Shown here one piece after another: positions 1 to 8,863 of a stretch of 64,000 nucleotides of DNA. The translations under genes were made by a program, and so were the position numbers. The notes beneath the pieces are model-generated. The model worked only from the letters and a program-made list of their open reading frames with translations. It was not told where the DNA came from and did no database searches. The number at the start of each line of letters is the position of its first letter. Position 1 is the stretch's first letter. This DNA is from Wohlfahrtiimonas sp. G9077 (GTDB lineage: Bacteria; Pseudomonadota; Gammaproteobacteria; Cardiobacteriales; Wohlfahrtiimonadaceae), in assembly GCF_002252155.1 (NCBI RefSeq), contig NZ_NEFD01000003.1, positions 227,356-291,355 of the forward strand, read 5' to 3'.

Positions 1-1
1 A

Positions 2-163
2 GAAACAGACGGCACTATGGACTTTAAAGGCTTCATGGATGGTTATACCAAATTCTTTGATGGCAAAAGCAGCAAATTGCCCGCGCGTTCTGCATTTCAG
101 GTGGCTAAGTTAGCAAACCCTGCATGGCGTGTAGAAATCGAAGTGACTGCGGTTCGTCCGTAA
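2..163 (+). CDS. RidA/YjgF-family protein, C-terminal part
   Basis: The window opens inside this gene; only the last 53 codons before the TAA at 161-163 are present. The visible peptide contains KLPARSAFQVAKL and ends WRVEIEVTAVRP. This matches the conserved C-terminal pattern of RidA/YjgF/YER057c proteins (PxRsaxxVaxLpxxxxvEIexxAv), small trimeric enzymes that hydrolyse reactive enamine/imine intermediates from PLP enzymes. The start, and the residues that separate true RidA from its subfamilies, lie outside the window, so only the family is called. A bidirectional terminator follows directly. Confidence 0.75.
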   Translation, partial: ETDGTMDFKGFMDGYTKFFDGKSSKLPARSAFQVAKLANPAWRVEIEVTAVRP

Positions 164-173
164 GCATTCGATG

Positions 174-205
174 AAAAAGCCTTGGGACGCCAAGGCTTTT
201 TTTAT
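174..205. terminator. Bidirectional intrinsic terminator
   Basis: A perfect hairpin (CCTTGG, loop GACG, CCAAGG) is extended by AAAAAG/CTTTTT pairing on both sides. It gives a T-run in either direction and separates the RidA-family gene from the convergent esterase gene. Confidence 0.85.
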
Positions 206-214
206 GCCTAAAAT

Positions 215-1000
215 TTAAGGCGCATCCACTTTTGATAAGAATTGATCGATAGCACGAACCACCGCATCGGTTTTTTGGGCATGCACCCAATGACCTGCGC
301 CTGCAATCACTTTTGCCTGCACATTTGGCAATTGCGCGGTGATCGCGGCTTGATCTTTACGGGAAACATACGGTGAATCACCACCCACAATGAATAAACA
401 AGAACCGTTCCATGGGGCAATGGTTTCCCAACCCACAATGTTTGCGTATTGATTCTCTAAAACTGGCACATTGAATTTCCATTCACCTTTGCCCGCGCGA
501 AAGGATTTTAATAAAAACTGAATCACAAAGGGTTCGTCTAAATATTCAGCCATCGCAGCTGCGGCGATTTTACGATCCGTAATGCCTTGAGCACTCACCC
601 CTTTGAGGGCGGCAAAAATCTCACTGTGACGATTTTCTTGATAAGCAACAGGTGCAACATCGATCACCACCAAAGCTGTGATGCGATCGTTCATCATTTC
701 TGTCATGCGCATGGCGATTTTTCCGCCCATTGAATGGCCAATGATGATGGCTTTTTCCACATTGAGATGATCAAGCAGCGCCACCACATCTTTGGCCATT
801 TCGCCATAATTCATGACATCGGTGTGAAAGGATTCGCCGTGATTGCGCACATCCACTTGAATGGTGGTGTAATCGGTCAATGCTCGGGCAATCATGCCAA
901 GGTTGTTCATGTCGCCAAATAGGCCATGAATGAGCACAATCGGTGTGGTATGTCGCGGTGCATCGGGTGTTGTGATTTTATGATTGAGTAATGTTTGCAT
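215..1000 (-). CDS. Alpha/beta-hydrolase, YbfF-type esterase
   Basis: 261 residues, the usual length for the cytoplasmic acyl-CoA thioesterase/carboxylesterase YbfF. Visible landmarks are the oxyanion strand-turn IVLIHGLFGDMNNLG (residues 21-35), DVRNHGES (50-57), the nucleophile elbow GHSMGG with Ser90, and GAGHWVHAQ near residue 242 carrying the catalytic His. The order and wording match E. coli YbfF closely. The gene stands alone: it ends in a terminator shared with the RidA-family gene and is divergent from the transporter gene that follows. Family assignment is firm; the physiological substrate is unknown. Confidence 0.85.
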   Translation of the reverse strand: MQTLLNHKITTPDAPRHTTPIVLIHGLFGDMNNLGMIARALTDYTTIQVDVRNHGESFHTDVMNYGEMAKDVVALLDHLNVEKAIIIGHSMGGKIAMRMTEMMNDRITALVVIDVAPVAYQENRHSEIFAALKGVSAQGITDRKIAAAAMAEYLDEPFVIQFLLKSFRAGKGEWKFNVPVLENQYANIVGWETIAPWNGSCLFIVGGDSPYVSRKDQAAITAQLPNVQAKVIAGAGHWVHAQKTDAVVRAIDQFLSKVDAP

Positions 1001-1112
1001 AATGGTGTTTAAAATGAAGGATCATGGCAGAATTCTAACATAATGCATCACAATTGCTCATTATGCTCTATGCTTTAACCATGATTCATCCACAATAAAG
1101 AAAGATAGAATA

Positions 1113-2357
1113 ATGAACAGTACCGTCATCATATTTTTACTGGTTTACATCGTCATGGCCTTAGGCAAATTTCCCGGGCTGAAATTAGATCGCACGGGCG
1201 CTGCGCTCGTGGGGGCGCTTGCCATGTTGGTGATGGGCGCAATCAGTGGGCAAGAAGCATGGAATGCCATCAGTTATCCAAGTTTGGGCTTATTGTTTGG
1301 CTTAATGGTAGTGTCAGGCGCCTTTGGCGTGTCGGGATTTTACCGTTTTGCCGCAGAGCGCGTGGCCACTTTAAAAGTCAGCCCGCCAAAATTATTGGCC
1401 ATTTTAATAGTGGTGTCCGGCACGTTGTCCTCTGTGTTGACCAATGATGTTGTGGTGGTGGCCATGACGCCGCTTTTGATCGCGGTGACACTGTCGCGCG
1501 GCTTAAATCCTGTGCCATTTGTGTTGGCATTTTGCTTTGCGGCCAATACAGGATCTGCAGGCACATTGATCGGTAGCCCACAAAACATGATCATCGCTCA
1601 GCAACTGGAATTGTCATTTACAGGATTGTTGAAGGTTGCCGGTGTGCCTGCGGTATTGTCACTTGTGATTGTATGGGCGGCGATTGTGCTCATTTATCGC
1701 AATCGTTGGGATTTGCCGCCGTTTTACCGCAAAAGCCATGACAGCGCGCCAAATGTTGCGGTGCTCAATACATTAGAAACCACCAAAGCCCTCATTGTGA
1801 CTGTTGCGGTGATCATCGCCTTTATGCTGAACATTTGGCCGCAAGCCATTGTGGCGCTTGCAGGTGCTGCGGTGTTGTTGATGAACCGTAAAATCTCTTC
1901 TCAAGATCTGCTCAAAGAGGTGGATTACAGCTTACTCATTTTGATCATGAGTCTATTTGTGGTCAATGCCGCGATGGCAAAAACAGGGTTGCCTCAAGCA
2001 TTGCTTGGAGATTTAAAGGCAATCGGTTTGAATCTTAATGATCCCTTGTCCCTCTTTTTCTCCAGCGCTATTTTAAGCAACATTGTGGGCAATAATCCTG
2101 CCGTGATGCTCCTTGCGCCCTATGTGCATGTGGGCAGCAATGCCGATGTGTTAGGGGCAGCCTTGGTGCTTGGCACCGGTTTTTCCAGTAATTTAATTGT
2201 GTTTGGCAGTTTAGCGGGCATCATCGCAGTGGAGGAGAGCGCAAAATATGGCATTATGATCTCCTTTAAAGAGTTTGCCAAAGCGGGCGTGCCGGTGGCA
2301 TGCATCTGTTTAGCGATGGCAGCGGCATGGATTGTGTTGTTAAATTTCATCCATTAG
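1113..2357 (+). CDS. SLC13/ArsB-type (YbiR-like) inner-membrane transporter
   Basis: 414 residues, nearly all hydrophobic, with about ten to eleven predicted membrane spans. LTNDVVVVAMTPLL (about residue 110) and SNIVGNNPAVMLL (about 320) are the two inverted-repeat re-entrant motifs typical of the ion transporter superfamily containing ArsB, NhaD, CitM and the divalent-anion SLC13 proteins. Overall it looks most like E. coli YbiR. The start at 1113 follows a purine-rich stretch (AAAGA). The small membrane-protein gene begins 8 bp after the stop, so the two are probably co-transcribed. The substrate cannot be read from sequence. Confidence 0.7.
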   Translation: MNSTVIIFLLVYIVMALGKFPGLKLDRTGAALVGALAMLVMGAISGQEAWNAISYPSLGLLFGLMVVSGAFGVSGFYRFAAERVATLKVSPPKLLAILIVVSGTLSSVLTNDVVVVAMTPLLIAVTLSRGLNPVPFVLAFCFAANTGSAGTLIGSPQNMIIAQQLELSFTGLLKVAGVPAVLSLVIVWAAIVLIYRNRWDLPPFYRKSHDSAPNVAVLNTLETTKALIVTVAVIIAFMLNIWPQAIVALAGAAVLLMNRKISSQDLLKEVDYSLLILIMSLFVVNAAMAKTGLPQALLGDLKAIGLNLNDPLSLFFSSAILSNIVGNNPAVMLLAPYVHVGSNADVLGAALVLGTGFSSNLIVFGSLAGIIAVEESAKYGIMISFKEFAKAGVPVACICLAMAAAWIVLLNFIH

Positions 2358-2365
2358 GAGGCAAT

Positions 2366-2710
2366 ATGTTGCATTTAATCACCCATTACACGGTGCTCGC
2401 ACTCAATGTTTTTTCCATCGCCATTTTGCTTGTGGGCGTCGTTAAAGCCTTTTTTGGATTCATCATCAATGAAGGCAAGGGCGGCGATCGCTTTGATGTG
2501 GCCTCTAAAAATAACCATATTAAAATCTATTTAGGCTCGTACATTTTATTGAGTTTAGAGGTGTTGATTGCCTCGGACATCATCGAAACCATCATGAATC
2601 CAAGTTTAGATGACATTTTAGTGCTTGCTGGCATTGTGGTGATTCGTACGACCATCTCTTACTTTTTAGGCAAAGAGATCGAAGTGGCAGAAAAAGAGCG
2701 CACATCTTAA
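2366..2710 (+). CDS. DUF1622-type small membrane protein
   Basis: 114 residues. The start at 2366 is chosen because AGGAGG lies directly upstream (2356-2361); a longer reading frame from 2300 would overlap the transporter gene and has no ribosome site. Three hydrophobic segments are visible: LALNVFSIAILLVGVVKAFFG near the N-terminus, IKIYLGSYILLSLEVLIASDI, and LVLAGIVVIRTTISYFLG. The pattern VKIYLGsyIllsLEvLIAaDII...TtIsYFLgkEi is characteristic of DUF1622. No function is established for this family that I can name. It is probably co-transcribed with the upstream transporter and is followed by a strong terminator. Confidence 0.75.
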   Translation: MLHLITHYTVLALNVFSIAILLVGVVKAFFGFIINEGKGGDRFDVASKNNHIKIYLGSYILLSLEVLIASDIIETIMNPSLDDILVLAGIVVIRTTISYFLGKEIEVAEKERTS

Positions 2711-2775
2711 GTCAAAGTGATCCTAGGTTATCCACATCTTCTGTGGATAACTTTGTGAAAAACTCATGATTAATG

Positions 2776-2821
2776 CCATAAAACCCCATTGAAAAGTGGG
2801 GTTTTATGGTGTGTTTTTTTA
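2776..2821 (+). terminator. Strong intrinsic terminator
   Basis: A perfect 13-bp stem (CCATAAAACCCCA / TGGGGTTTTATGG, 2776-2809) with an 8-nt loop is followed by a T-rich tail ending in seven T. It closes the transporter/DUF1622 unit and insulates the cell-wall cluster downstream. Confidence 0.9.
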
Positions 2822-2929
2822 AAAAATATTTTAAATTCAAATAGATGAATTATGAGCGCTCAAAGAGCGAAGCATTGTGCATAACGTGTGAAAACAAGTG
2901 CGCAATAATGATGCAGCAAAGGCAGCGCT

Positions 2930-2981
2930 TGGAAATAAGAGTGGAAAAAAGTGGGGAAAAGTGGTAAAAGTATGGCATAAA
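2930..2981 (+). promoter_or_regulatory. MraZ-box-like direct repeats ahead of rsmH
   Basis: Three consecutive 10-bp units start with GTGG: GTGGAAAAAA (2941), GTGGGGAAAA (2951) and GTGGTAAAAG (2961). Weaker TGG units flank them at 2930 and 2973. Ten-bp-phased TGGG repeats between promoter and first gene are the known operator type of MraZ, the repressor of the division/cell-wall cluster. Here they end about 25 bp before the rsmH start, yet no mraZ lies between the upstream terminator and rsmH. The rest of the gap 2711-3004 holds the terminator and AT-rich DNA with no coding frame I can support. Confidence 0.65.
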
Positions 2982-3004
2982 ACTATATTTGGATCGATTT
3001 TTTC

Positions 3005-3931
3005 ATGTCAGAGTTTCAGCACGTTTCCGTTCTTTTAGATGAGGCGATTAATGCGCTCAATATTCAACCTGCCGGCGTCTACGTGGATGGGACATTTGGT
3101 CGCGGCGGTCATTCCTCTGAAATCCTCAAGCGTTTGGCAACAGGACACTTGATCAGCATTGATCGTGATCCAATGGCACAAGCCTGTGCCAAAGAGCGTT
3201 TTAAAGGGGCTGAAAATTTCACATTTTTTGCCGGCTGCATGAGTGACATCAAAGCGGCGGTGGCTTCTGCACATTTTGAAAAAGTCGATGGCGTATTGTT
3301 AGACATTGGTGTGTCATCGCCACAATTAGACGATGCTGAGCGCGGATTTAGCTTCATGAAAGATGGTCCGCTTGACATGCGCATGGATCCAACCTCTGGC
3401 GTCAGTGCCGCGCAATGGGTGGCAGAGAGTGATTTTGCCACCATGGCCAGCGTGTTTCGTGAATTTGGGGAAGAGCGTTTTGCCGGTAAAATTGCTGGTC
3501 ACATCATTAAATGCCGTGAGCTTGCACCGATTGAAACCACCCATCAATTGGCCGACATCATCTCAGAGGCTGTGCCTTTTAAAGATAAGCATAAACACCC
3601 GGCAACACGTGTATTTCAAGCCATTCGCATTGCCGTCAATGAAGAGCTGACGGAGCTGAGCCAAACCTTAAATGCCGCCTATGATTTATTAAATCCTGGG
3701 GGTCGTTTAGTGGTGATCAGCTTCCATTCATTAGAAGATCGCATCGTGAAAAACTTTATGAATCACTATGCTAAACCTAAAGATTTATTGCCTGATTTAC
3801 CTGTGGCGCAGTTTGTGTCTGAGCCCACGCTTAAATTAATCGGCAAACCTGTCAAAGCAAGCGATGAAGAGTCGCGTCATAATCCTCGGGCCAGAAGTGC
3901 CATCATGCGTATAGCGGAGAAATTACCGTGA
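3005..3931 (+). CDS. rsmH: 16S rRNA m4C1402 methyltransferase RsmH (MraW)
   Basis: 308 residues, normal length. It methylates N4 of C1402 in 16S rRNA using S-adenosylmethionine. The N-terminal HVSVLLDEAINAL, the SAM-binding VDGTFGRGGHS (about 27-37), LDIGVSSPQLDDAERGFSF and the C-terminal NPRARSAIMRIAEK are all RsmH signatures. First gene of the division/cell-wall cluster; the ribosome site is weak (GGAT, 11 nt before ATG). Its TGA overlaps the GTG start of ftsL, indicating translational coupling. Probably controlled through the upstream MraZ-like repeats. Confidence 0.96.
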   Translation: MSEFQHVSVLLDEAINALNIQPAGVYVDGTFGRGGHSSEILKRLATGHLISIDRDPMAQACAKERFKGAENFTFFAGCMSDIKAAVASAHFEKVDGVLLDIGVSSPQLDDAERGFSFMKDGPLDMRMDPTSGVSAAQWVAESDFATMASVFREFGEERFAGKIAGHIIKCRELAPIETTHQLADIISEAVPFKDKHKHPATRVFQAIRIAVNEELTELSQTLNAAYDLLNPGGRLVVISFHSLEDRIVKNFMNHYAKPKDLLPDLPVAQFVSEPTLKLIGKPVKASDEESRHNPRARSAIMRIAEKLP

Positions 3932-4251
3932 ATATCACAAAAAGTTTGGTGATTTTGTGTGGTTTAGCGCTCATTGCTGTGGGAATGTTAAAAATTCACA
4001 CCACACAAGAGCATCGTCATTTATGGCATCAGTACGAAAAAGCACTGACGCAAAAAATGGACTACGATACAGAGTGGAACAAACTCAAGTTAGAAGAGAG
4101 CATGTTGATTACAGCGGTGTTGATGGACAAAACGATCCGTGATCGCTTGAACATGGTATTACCTAAACAAGAGAGCATCGTCTATGTGACAGAGAAAAAG
4201 ACTGCAACATTGGTGAGTGCTCAAAATGATAAAGATCGTTACATTCAATAA
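3928..4251 (+). CDS. ftsL: Cell division protein FtsL
   Basis: 107 residues with a short cytoplasmic start, one membrane span (about residues 5-22, SLVILCGLALIAVGML) and a periplasmic helical region with heptad spacing, as in FtsL. FtsL forms the FtsQLB complex that activates FtsWI at the septum. Sequence is poorly conserved in this family, so the call leans on position between rsmH and ftsI, size and topology. It starts with GTG, overlaps rsmH by 4 bp (GTGA), and ends 3 bp before ftsI. Confidence 0.88.
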   Translation: MNITKSLVILCGLALIAVGMLKIHTTQEHRHLWHQYEKALTQKMDYDTEWNKLKLEESMLITAVLMDKTIRDRLNMVLPKQESIVYVTEKKTATLVSAQNDKDRYIQ

Positions 4252-4254
4252 TTC

Positions 4255-6009
4255 ATGATGCGTCAAACTCCAAAGAAGCGTCGCTCGAAAAAGGCGAAAA
4301 GCAAACGGCCAGTGTTGCCCGGTCAAAATTACCGTCGTGTTTTCGTGCTGGGTATTTTTTATCTATTAGCGATCGCATTGATGATCAGCGCCTTTGATTT
4401 ACAGATTCTCAATCAGCAATTTTTGCAATCAGAGAGCAATAACCGCGTTTTACGCACCCAAAACATTCCTGCGGTGAGAGGGGCAATCATGGATCGCAAC
4501 CATGAGTCTTTGGCCATCTCGACGGAAGTTTATTCCATTTGGGCAGACCCCAAAATTTTATTGCCTTATGCGGAGTATTTGCCAGATTTAGCCAAAGCCC
4601 TCGACATGAAGGAAAAGCATCTGTATGAGTTATTGACCAAGCGTGACAATTCCCGTTTTGTGTGGTTAAAGCGCCAATTGCCGCCCCATGCAACGAATGA
4701 TGTGGTCAAACTGAATTTACCGGGCGTGACCATTGAAAAAGAGTATAAGCGTTATTATCCGGATGCGGAAGTGACCGCCCAGCTCCTTGGCTTTACGAAT
4801 TCAGAAGATGTGGGTATCGAGGGAATTGAACTGACGTTTGAGGATCACCTCAAAGGTAAAATGGGCAAAAAACAGGTGGTGAAAGATTCGGCCAACCGCA
4901 TCATTGATCAGTTTAAATTGATAGAAGGGGCAGAGTCTGGTAAGAATTTGGTGCTCACCATTGATCGACGCATTCAATTGGCCGCTTATCAAGCCCTTAA
5001 AAATGCCATCATTGAGCATAAGGCAAAAAGCGGCACAGCCATGGTGGTGGATGCTTGGACGGGCGAAGTGCTGGCATTGGTCAGTCAGCCATCGGGGAAC
5101 CCCAATAATTTGCAGCACCGCATTCCTGAAATGATGAAAAACCGCGCCATTGCCGATGTCTATGAGCCAGGTTCCACCATTAAGCCTTTTGTGATTGCCC
5201 TTGGCCTTGAGTCTAAAAAATGGCGCCCAACGAGCGTTGTGCCAACCGGTTATCAATTCATGGTGAGCGGCAATGCCATCAAAGACGTGTCTAAATCAGA
5301 ATCCATGGATTTGATCACCGTACTGGTGAAGTCGAGTAATATTGGTGTGGCGCGTGTGGCTTTATCGATGCCGCCTGAAGTTTTGTGGAATTTATACAAA
5401 TCCTTAGGCATTGGCCATAAAACGGGCTTAGGCATTGTCGGTGAGCAAGCAGGCCATTTGGGCAGCGTTCGCCCTTGGCAGCGCAATCAGTTTGAGCATG
5501 CCACCAAATCCTTTGGGTATGGCATCAGCTTAAATACGGCACAATTGGCACAGATGTATTCTGTGTTTGCCAATGGTGGCGTTTATGAGCCTTTAAAAAT
5601 TGTCAAAGATTTACCTGCCCAAACGGATCAACAGCGCCGCCGGATTTTCTCAAAACAAGTGGCAGCCTCGATGGTGGGCATGCTTGAAAAAGTGATCACC
5701 AACAATCCCAACTCAAAAGCGAAGGTTCAACATTATCGCGTGGCCGGTAAATCGGGTACAGCGCGTAAAATTGAAAAAGGACGCTATAGTAATACCAAAC
5801 ACCGGGCATTTTTTGCAGGCTTTGGCCCCATCTCAAATCCGCGCTATGTTGTGGTGGTGATGATTGATGAGCCTTCTGCCGGTCAATATTATGGTGGCGC
5901 GGTCGCAGCACCTGTATTTGCTGAAATTATGGGTGATACGCTGCGCATTTTGAATGTCAAACCCGATGGTTTAGCGGAGCTACCTAAACTACAAATGTTA
6001 TCCCACTGA
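4255..6009 (+). CDS. ftsI: Peptidoglycan transpeptidase FtsI (PBP3)
   Basis: 584 residues. It cross-links septal peptidoglycan together with FtsW. There is a basic cytoplasmic N-terminus (KKRRSKKAKSKR), one membrane anchor (about 30-50), a PBP dimer/pedestal domain, then the transpeptidase domain with the three class B motifs: S307-TIK (in YEPGSTIKPF), S360-S-N and K499-SGT. The first two codons are both ATG (4255 and 4258); either could start. It sits in standard cluster order after ftsL and is followed by murE 13 bp later. Confidence 0.96.
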   Translation: MMRQTPKKRRSKKAKSKRPVLPGQNYRRVFVLGIFYLLAIALMISAFDLQILNQQFLQSESNNRVLRTQNIPAVRGAIMDRNHESLAISTEVYSIWADPKILLPYAEYLPDLAKALDMKEKHLYELLTKRDNSRFVWLKRQLPPHATNDVVKLNLPGVTIEKEYKRYYPDAEVTAQLLGFTNSEDVGIEGIELTFEDHLKGKMGKKQVVKDSANRIIDQFKLIEGAESGKNLVLTIDRRIQLAAYQALKNAIIEHKAKSGTAMVVDAWTGEVLALVSQPSGNPNNLQHRIPEMMKNRAIADVYEPGSTIKPFVIALGLESKKWRPTSVVPTGYQFMVSGNAIKDVSKSESMDLITVLVKSSNIGVARVALSMPPEVLWNLYKSLGIGHKTGLGIVGEQAGHLGSVRPWQRNQFEHATKSFGYGISLNTAQLAQMYSVFANGGVYEPLKIVKDLPAQTDQQRRRIFSKQVAASMVGMLEKVITNNPNSKAKVQHYRVAGKSGTARKIEKGRYSNTKHRAFFAGFGPISNPRYVVVVMIDEPSAGQYYGGAVAAPVFAEIMGDTLRILNVKPDGLAELPKLQMLSH

Positions 6010-6022
6010 TAAGGAAAACCCC

Positions 6023-7507
6023 ATGAAACTTTTACACTTATTTCCAACGCTTGAACTGCCCATTTCGTTGCAAGAAGTGACGGTCTCGGGGTTGTCGTCA
6101 GACAGTCGCTATGCGCAAAAAGGCGATCTCTTTTTTGCATTGCAAGGGGCAAATGGTCACGGTTTAGATTATATGGATGCATTGCGTGAAACCGGCATTG
6201 CCGCGATCTTTTATGAAGGTGAACCGAGCAATGTACCGGCTGACATTCCAACGATGCAAGTTGAAAACATTCACACACTGATTCAACATGCGGCAACAAC
6301 GTTTTATGCTGCTGCTTTGCAAAAATCGAACATTGTGGGCATCACTGGCACAGAAGGCAAAACATCAGTGGCGATGTTTACAGCCGTTGCACTGCAAAAA
6401 TTGGGCCGAGCGGTGGGAATGATTGGCACCAATGGCATTGGTCCATTGGATAATCTGAAAGAAAATACACACACAACGCCGGATTTTCTTGCGCTTTACC
6501 GCTCCATTGATGAGATTGTGGCGGCGTTTGAAACCGCTAAATCTGTGGACATTGTCTTAGAAGTCACGTCCCACGCTTTAGATCAAGGGCGCGTGGCCGG
6601 TTTATCTTTTGCCGTGTCAACCTTTTTAAACCTTGCCCGTGATCACTTAGATTACCACGAAACGGTGGCCAATTATCGCGCCGCGAAAGAGCGCTTATTT
6701 AATGAGTATCCATCGATTGCCTCAGTGTTGAACATTGATGATGTTGTTGGATATGATTTATTTAAGGCTTTACAAGCAAAAGGTGACCGTGCGTTGTATC
6801 CCTTTGGTGCACAAGCGTGCGCGCATGAGAACTATTTACGCATTTCAGAGATTGATCTGCATGCCCAAGGTTTACGTTTTACATTGACGCATCAAGGGCA
6901 ATCTTATGCCATTGAGAGCCCCTTGTATGGTCACTTTAATGCATATAATTTGGTGGCGATGGTGGGTAATTTACTCGCGCTTGGCATCGAGATGCCGCGC
7001 ATCATTGCCTTATTGCCTCAGATCACTTTGGTGAAAGGGCGCATGGAGGCGATCTTTTTAGACAATGGCGCGGTGGCGGTGATTGATTACGCTCATAAGC
7101 CTAACGCTTTATTACAAGTGTTAAAAGCCTTGAAAAAACACATTCCAAACGGCGATTTATACTGTATTTTTGGTTGTGGCGGTGATCGTGATCGTGGCAA
7201 ACGTCCATTGATGGCGGAGATTGCCGAAGCGAATGCCGATCATGTGATTGTGACCAATGATAATCCGCGCACTGAAGATGATGTGGCCATCAGTAATGAG
7301 ATTTTCACAGGTTTTAAAGCCCCTGAAAAAGTGGCGCGCATTTTAGATCGCAAATCGGCCATTGAACATGCCATTGGCGTGGCCAAAGCCGGTGACATTG
7401 TATTGATTGCCGGTAAAGGACATGAAGATTACCAAATCATTGGTCACACTAAACACCATTTTTCCGATGCTGAAATTGTTGCAGCATTCATTACACAGGA
7501 TCGTTGA
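6023..7507 (+). CDS. murE: UDP-MurNAc-tripeptide synthetase MurE (meso-DAP adding)
   Basis: 494 residues. It adds the third stem-peptide residue to UDP-MurNAc-L-Ala-D-Glu. The Mur ligase N-terminal (LSSDSRYAQKGDLFFAL), central and C-terminal domains are in order. D413-N-P-R416 is the motif that marks meso-diaminopimelate specificity. The ATP loop reads G109-TEGKTS, with Glu111 where most MurE have Asn (GTNGKT). The rest of the active region (TSHALDQGRV, CGGDRDRGKRPLM) is intact, so the enzyme is probably functional. AAGGA lies 11 nt before the ATG. Part of the contiguous ftsI-murE-murF-mraY unit. Confidence 0.95.
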   Translation: MKLLHLFPTLELPISLQEVTVSGLSSDSRYAQKGDLFFALQGANGHGLDYMDALRETGIAAIFYEGEPSNVPADIPTMQVENIHTLIQHAATTFYAAALQKSNIVGITGTEGKTSVAMFTAVALQKLGRAVGMIGTNGIGPLDNLKENTHTTPDFLALYRSIDEIVAAFETAKSVDIVLEVTSHALDQGRVAGLSFAVSTFLNLARDHLDYHETVANYRAAKERLFNEYPSIASVLNIDDVVGYDLFKALQAKGDRALYPFGAQACAHENYLRISEIDLHAQGLRFTLTHQGQSYAIESPLYGHFNAYNLVAMVGNLLALGIEMPRIIALLPQITLVKGRMEAIFLDNGAVAVIDYAHKPNALLQVLKALKKHIPNGDLYCIFGCGGDRDRGKRPLMAEIAEANADHVIVTNDNPRTEDDVAISNEIFTGFKAPEKVARILDRKSAIEHAIGVAKAGDIVLIAGKGHEDYQIIGHTKHHFSDAEIVAAFITQDR

Positions 7508-7513
7508 TATTGT

Positions 7514-8863
7514 ATGAAACTTTCACAAGCAGCCCAAATCCTACAAGGTGAGCTCAAAGGCATTGATGCCATTTTTTATGGTGCATCCACCGATACGCGC
7601 TTGATCCAAGCCGGCCAGCTCTTTTTTGCATGGAAAGGCGATAAGCACGATGCCCATAATTTTTTGGACAGCATTGAGGCAAAAGGTGCCATTGGTGCCG
7701 TGGTTGAGCGTTATACGCCTTCTGTGAACATCAGCCAAATTGTGGTCAAAGACAGTCAAAAGGCGCTTGGCATGTTGGCAAAAGCATGGATGGACGATTG
7801 GCAAGGCACAACGGTTGCCTTGACGGGATCCAATGGCAAAACCACATTAAAAGAGATGATTGCCTCCATTTTGCGTGGCAAAGGAGCAACGCTGGCCACA
7901 GAAGGTAACTATAACAATCATGTGGGCTGTCCTTTGACGATTTTAAAGCTCACAGATCAATATGAATATGCCGTGTTAGAAATGGGTGCCAATCACTTTG
8001 ATGAGATTCGTTATTTAACGCACATTGCGCGCCCTGATGTGGCAATTCTCAACAATGCAGGGCCTTGTCATTTAGAAGGGTTTGGCAGTATTGAAGGGGT
8101 TGCCCGCGCAAAAGGTGAAATCTTTGAAGGATTAAAACCGGGCGGCGCGGCCATCATCAATCAAGATGATGATTATGCCGATTATTGGCACAGCCTGAAT
8201 ACAGAAAATCGCATTTTAACTTTTGGCATTCGCAACAATGCCGATGTGATGGCTAAAAACATCAGCGGTCAATCGTTTGATTTGGTGATTCATGGTCAAT
8301 CAGTGCCCGTGACGCTAGCGCTGGTGGGCATTCATAACATTTTAAATGCTTGTGCGGCTGCGGCGGCAACGTTTGCCCTTGGTGCCACGTTAGATGAGAT
8401 CAAAACGGGGCTTGAGAATCTGCACTGCGTCAAAGGGCGCTTAGAGAAGATTCAGCTCAGTGATCATCACATTTTGCTCAATGATGCCTATAACGGCAAT
8501 CCGGCCTCTTTACGCGCTGGCATTGATGCCTTAGAGGGGATTGCGGATCATACATGGCTTGTGCTCGGCGACATGCGTGAGCTCGGCACACAAGCGGTAC
8601 AAATGCATGAAGAGTGCGGCCGCTATGCAAAAGTGCGCGGTTTTGATCAGTTATTGGCCTTAGGAGAAATGGCGGCAAAGAGCGCAAAAGCCTTTGGCGA
8701 AGGTGGGCAAGTCTATGCAGATCATGATGGGATCATAGATCACATTAACCAAGCATTGGCAACACTGAAAGATGAATCGGTCGCCATTTTGGTGAAGGGT
8801 TCTAATTCCATGAAAATGTATTTAATTGCCGAGGCGATGGTTCAAAAAGAGAAGGAAGTTTAA
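7514..8863 (+). CDS. murF: UDP-MurNAc-pentapeptide synthetase MurF
   Basis: 449 residues, family-typical. It joins D-Ala-D-Ala to the UDP-MurNAc-tripeptide. The N-terminal domain has STDTRLIQAGQLFFAWKG. The ATP loop TGSNGKTTLKEM is canonical, EMGANHFDEI and NDAYNGNPAS follow, and the C-terminal domain has VLGDMRELG and LVKGSNSMKM. The gene starts 6 bp after murE and its stop directly abuts the mraY ATG, which implies co-translation with its pathway neighbour. Confidence 0.96.
   Translation: MKLSQAAQILQGELKGIDAIFYGASTDTRLIQAGQLFFAWKGDKHDAHNFLDSIEAKGAIGAVVERYTPSVNISQIVVKDSQKALGMLAKAWMDDWQGTTVALTGSNGKTTLKEMIASILRGKGATLATEGNYNNHVGCPLTILKLTDQYEYAVLEMGANHFDEIRYLTHIARPDVAILNNAGPCHLEGFGSIEGVARAKGEIFEGLKPGGAAIINQDDDYADYWHSLNTENRILTFGIRNNADVMAKNISGQSFDLVIHGQSVPVTLALVGIHNILNACAAAAATFALGATLDEIKTGLENLHCVKGRLEKIQLSDHHILLNDAYNGNPASLRAGIDALEGIADHTWLVLGDMRELGTQAVQMHEECGRYAKVRGFDQLLALGEMAAKSAKAFGEGGQVYADHDGIIDHINQALATLKDESVAILVKGSNSMKMYLIAEAMVQKEKEV

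Noticed and set aside
2300..2365. Earlier start for the DUF1622 gene
   Set aside because: It overlaps the transporter gene and lacks a ribosome site, while AGGAGG precedes the ATG at 2366.
2711..2929. A hidden mraZ or other short gene before rsmH
   Set aside because: No frame of adequate length or MraZ-like sequence is present; the stretch holds a terminator and AT-rich DNA.
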